Source: an uncultured Chloroflexota bacterium (GTDB lineage Bacteria > Chloroflexota > Dehalococcoidia > UBA3495). Taken from it: a DNA stretch of 6,423 bases. Every line of letters begins with the position of its first letter. The stretch's first letter is position 1. The stretch is taken from assembly GCA_913031095.1 (NCBI GenBank), contig CAJWGH010000067.1:1-6423 (forward strand), in the 5' to 3' direction. Position numbers and translations under genes: made by a program. The notes under the pieces are model-generated. The model searched no databases. It saw only the letters and a program-made list of their open reading frames with translations, and was not told where the DNA came from. Positions 6,421-6,423 of the stretch are shown here, piece after piece.

Positions 6421-6423
6421 ACC

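Larger units (their letters stand above)
6179..6423. other. Intergenic tail with no recognisable gene, rich in inverted repeats
   Basis: After the NUDIX stop I recognise no protein family, tRNA or rRNA up to the right edge. GCTCT 6221-6225 and AGAGC 6229-6233 form a perfect 5-bp stem with a 3-nt loop about 45 nt past the stop, but no T-run follows, so it is not a canonical terminator of the nadK-nudix unit. A 14-bp palindrome, a possible 38-codon ORF and a cluster of further inverted repeats follow and are listed separately. Frames on both strands are open into the right edge, so part of this tail may belong to a gene that continues outside the window. Confidence 0.6.

Overview
The window reads as ordinary bacterial chromosome, with every recognisable gene on the + strand. 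It holds the 3' end of a respiratory complex I (nuo) operon: a 5'-truncated nuoL, then complete nuoM and nuoN. A short two-gene unit follows, made of an NAD kinase and an ADP-ribose-pyrophosphatase-type NUDIX hydrolase. Base composition is mid-GC and leucine is often encoded by TTG as well as CTG. The nuoL-nuoM-nuoN order is the classic bacterial 14-subunit arrangement. Protein flavour and gene order suggest a Chloroflexota-like (perhaps SAR202/Dehalococcoidia-type) bacterium, but this is an impression from memory, not something the sequence proves.

Layout: 2-1555 nuoL (the gene runs off the left edge); 1556-1579 a 24-nt gap; 1580-3112 nuoM; 3112-4641 nuoN, whose ATG shares one base with the nuoM stop; 4642-4754 a 113-nt AT-richer spacer with a candidate promoter and two small inverted repeats; 4755-5597 NAD kinase; 5600-6178 NUDIX hydrolase, 2 nt downstream of nadK; 6179-6423 a 245-nt tail with no recognisable gene. 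The tail has a perfect 14-bp palindrome, a possible 38-codon ORF and a cluster of inverted repeats running to the right edge.

How the genes relate: NuoL, NuoM and NuoN are the three antiporter-like, proton-pumping subunits of the complex I membrane arm, which is driven by NADH oxidation. NadK makes NADP+ from NAD+, and the NUDIX enzyme probably hydrolyses ADP-ribose, a product of NAD+ breakdown. The segment therefore combines NADH use, NAD(P) pool setting and NAD-derived metabolite clean-up, although the spacer suggests nadK-nudix can be transcribed separately from nuo. I found no clear new biological system. The least explained part is the tail after 6178.
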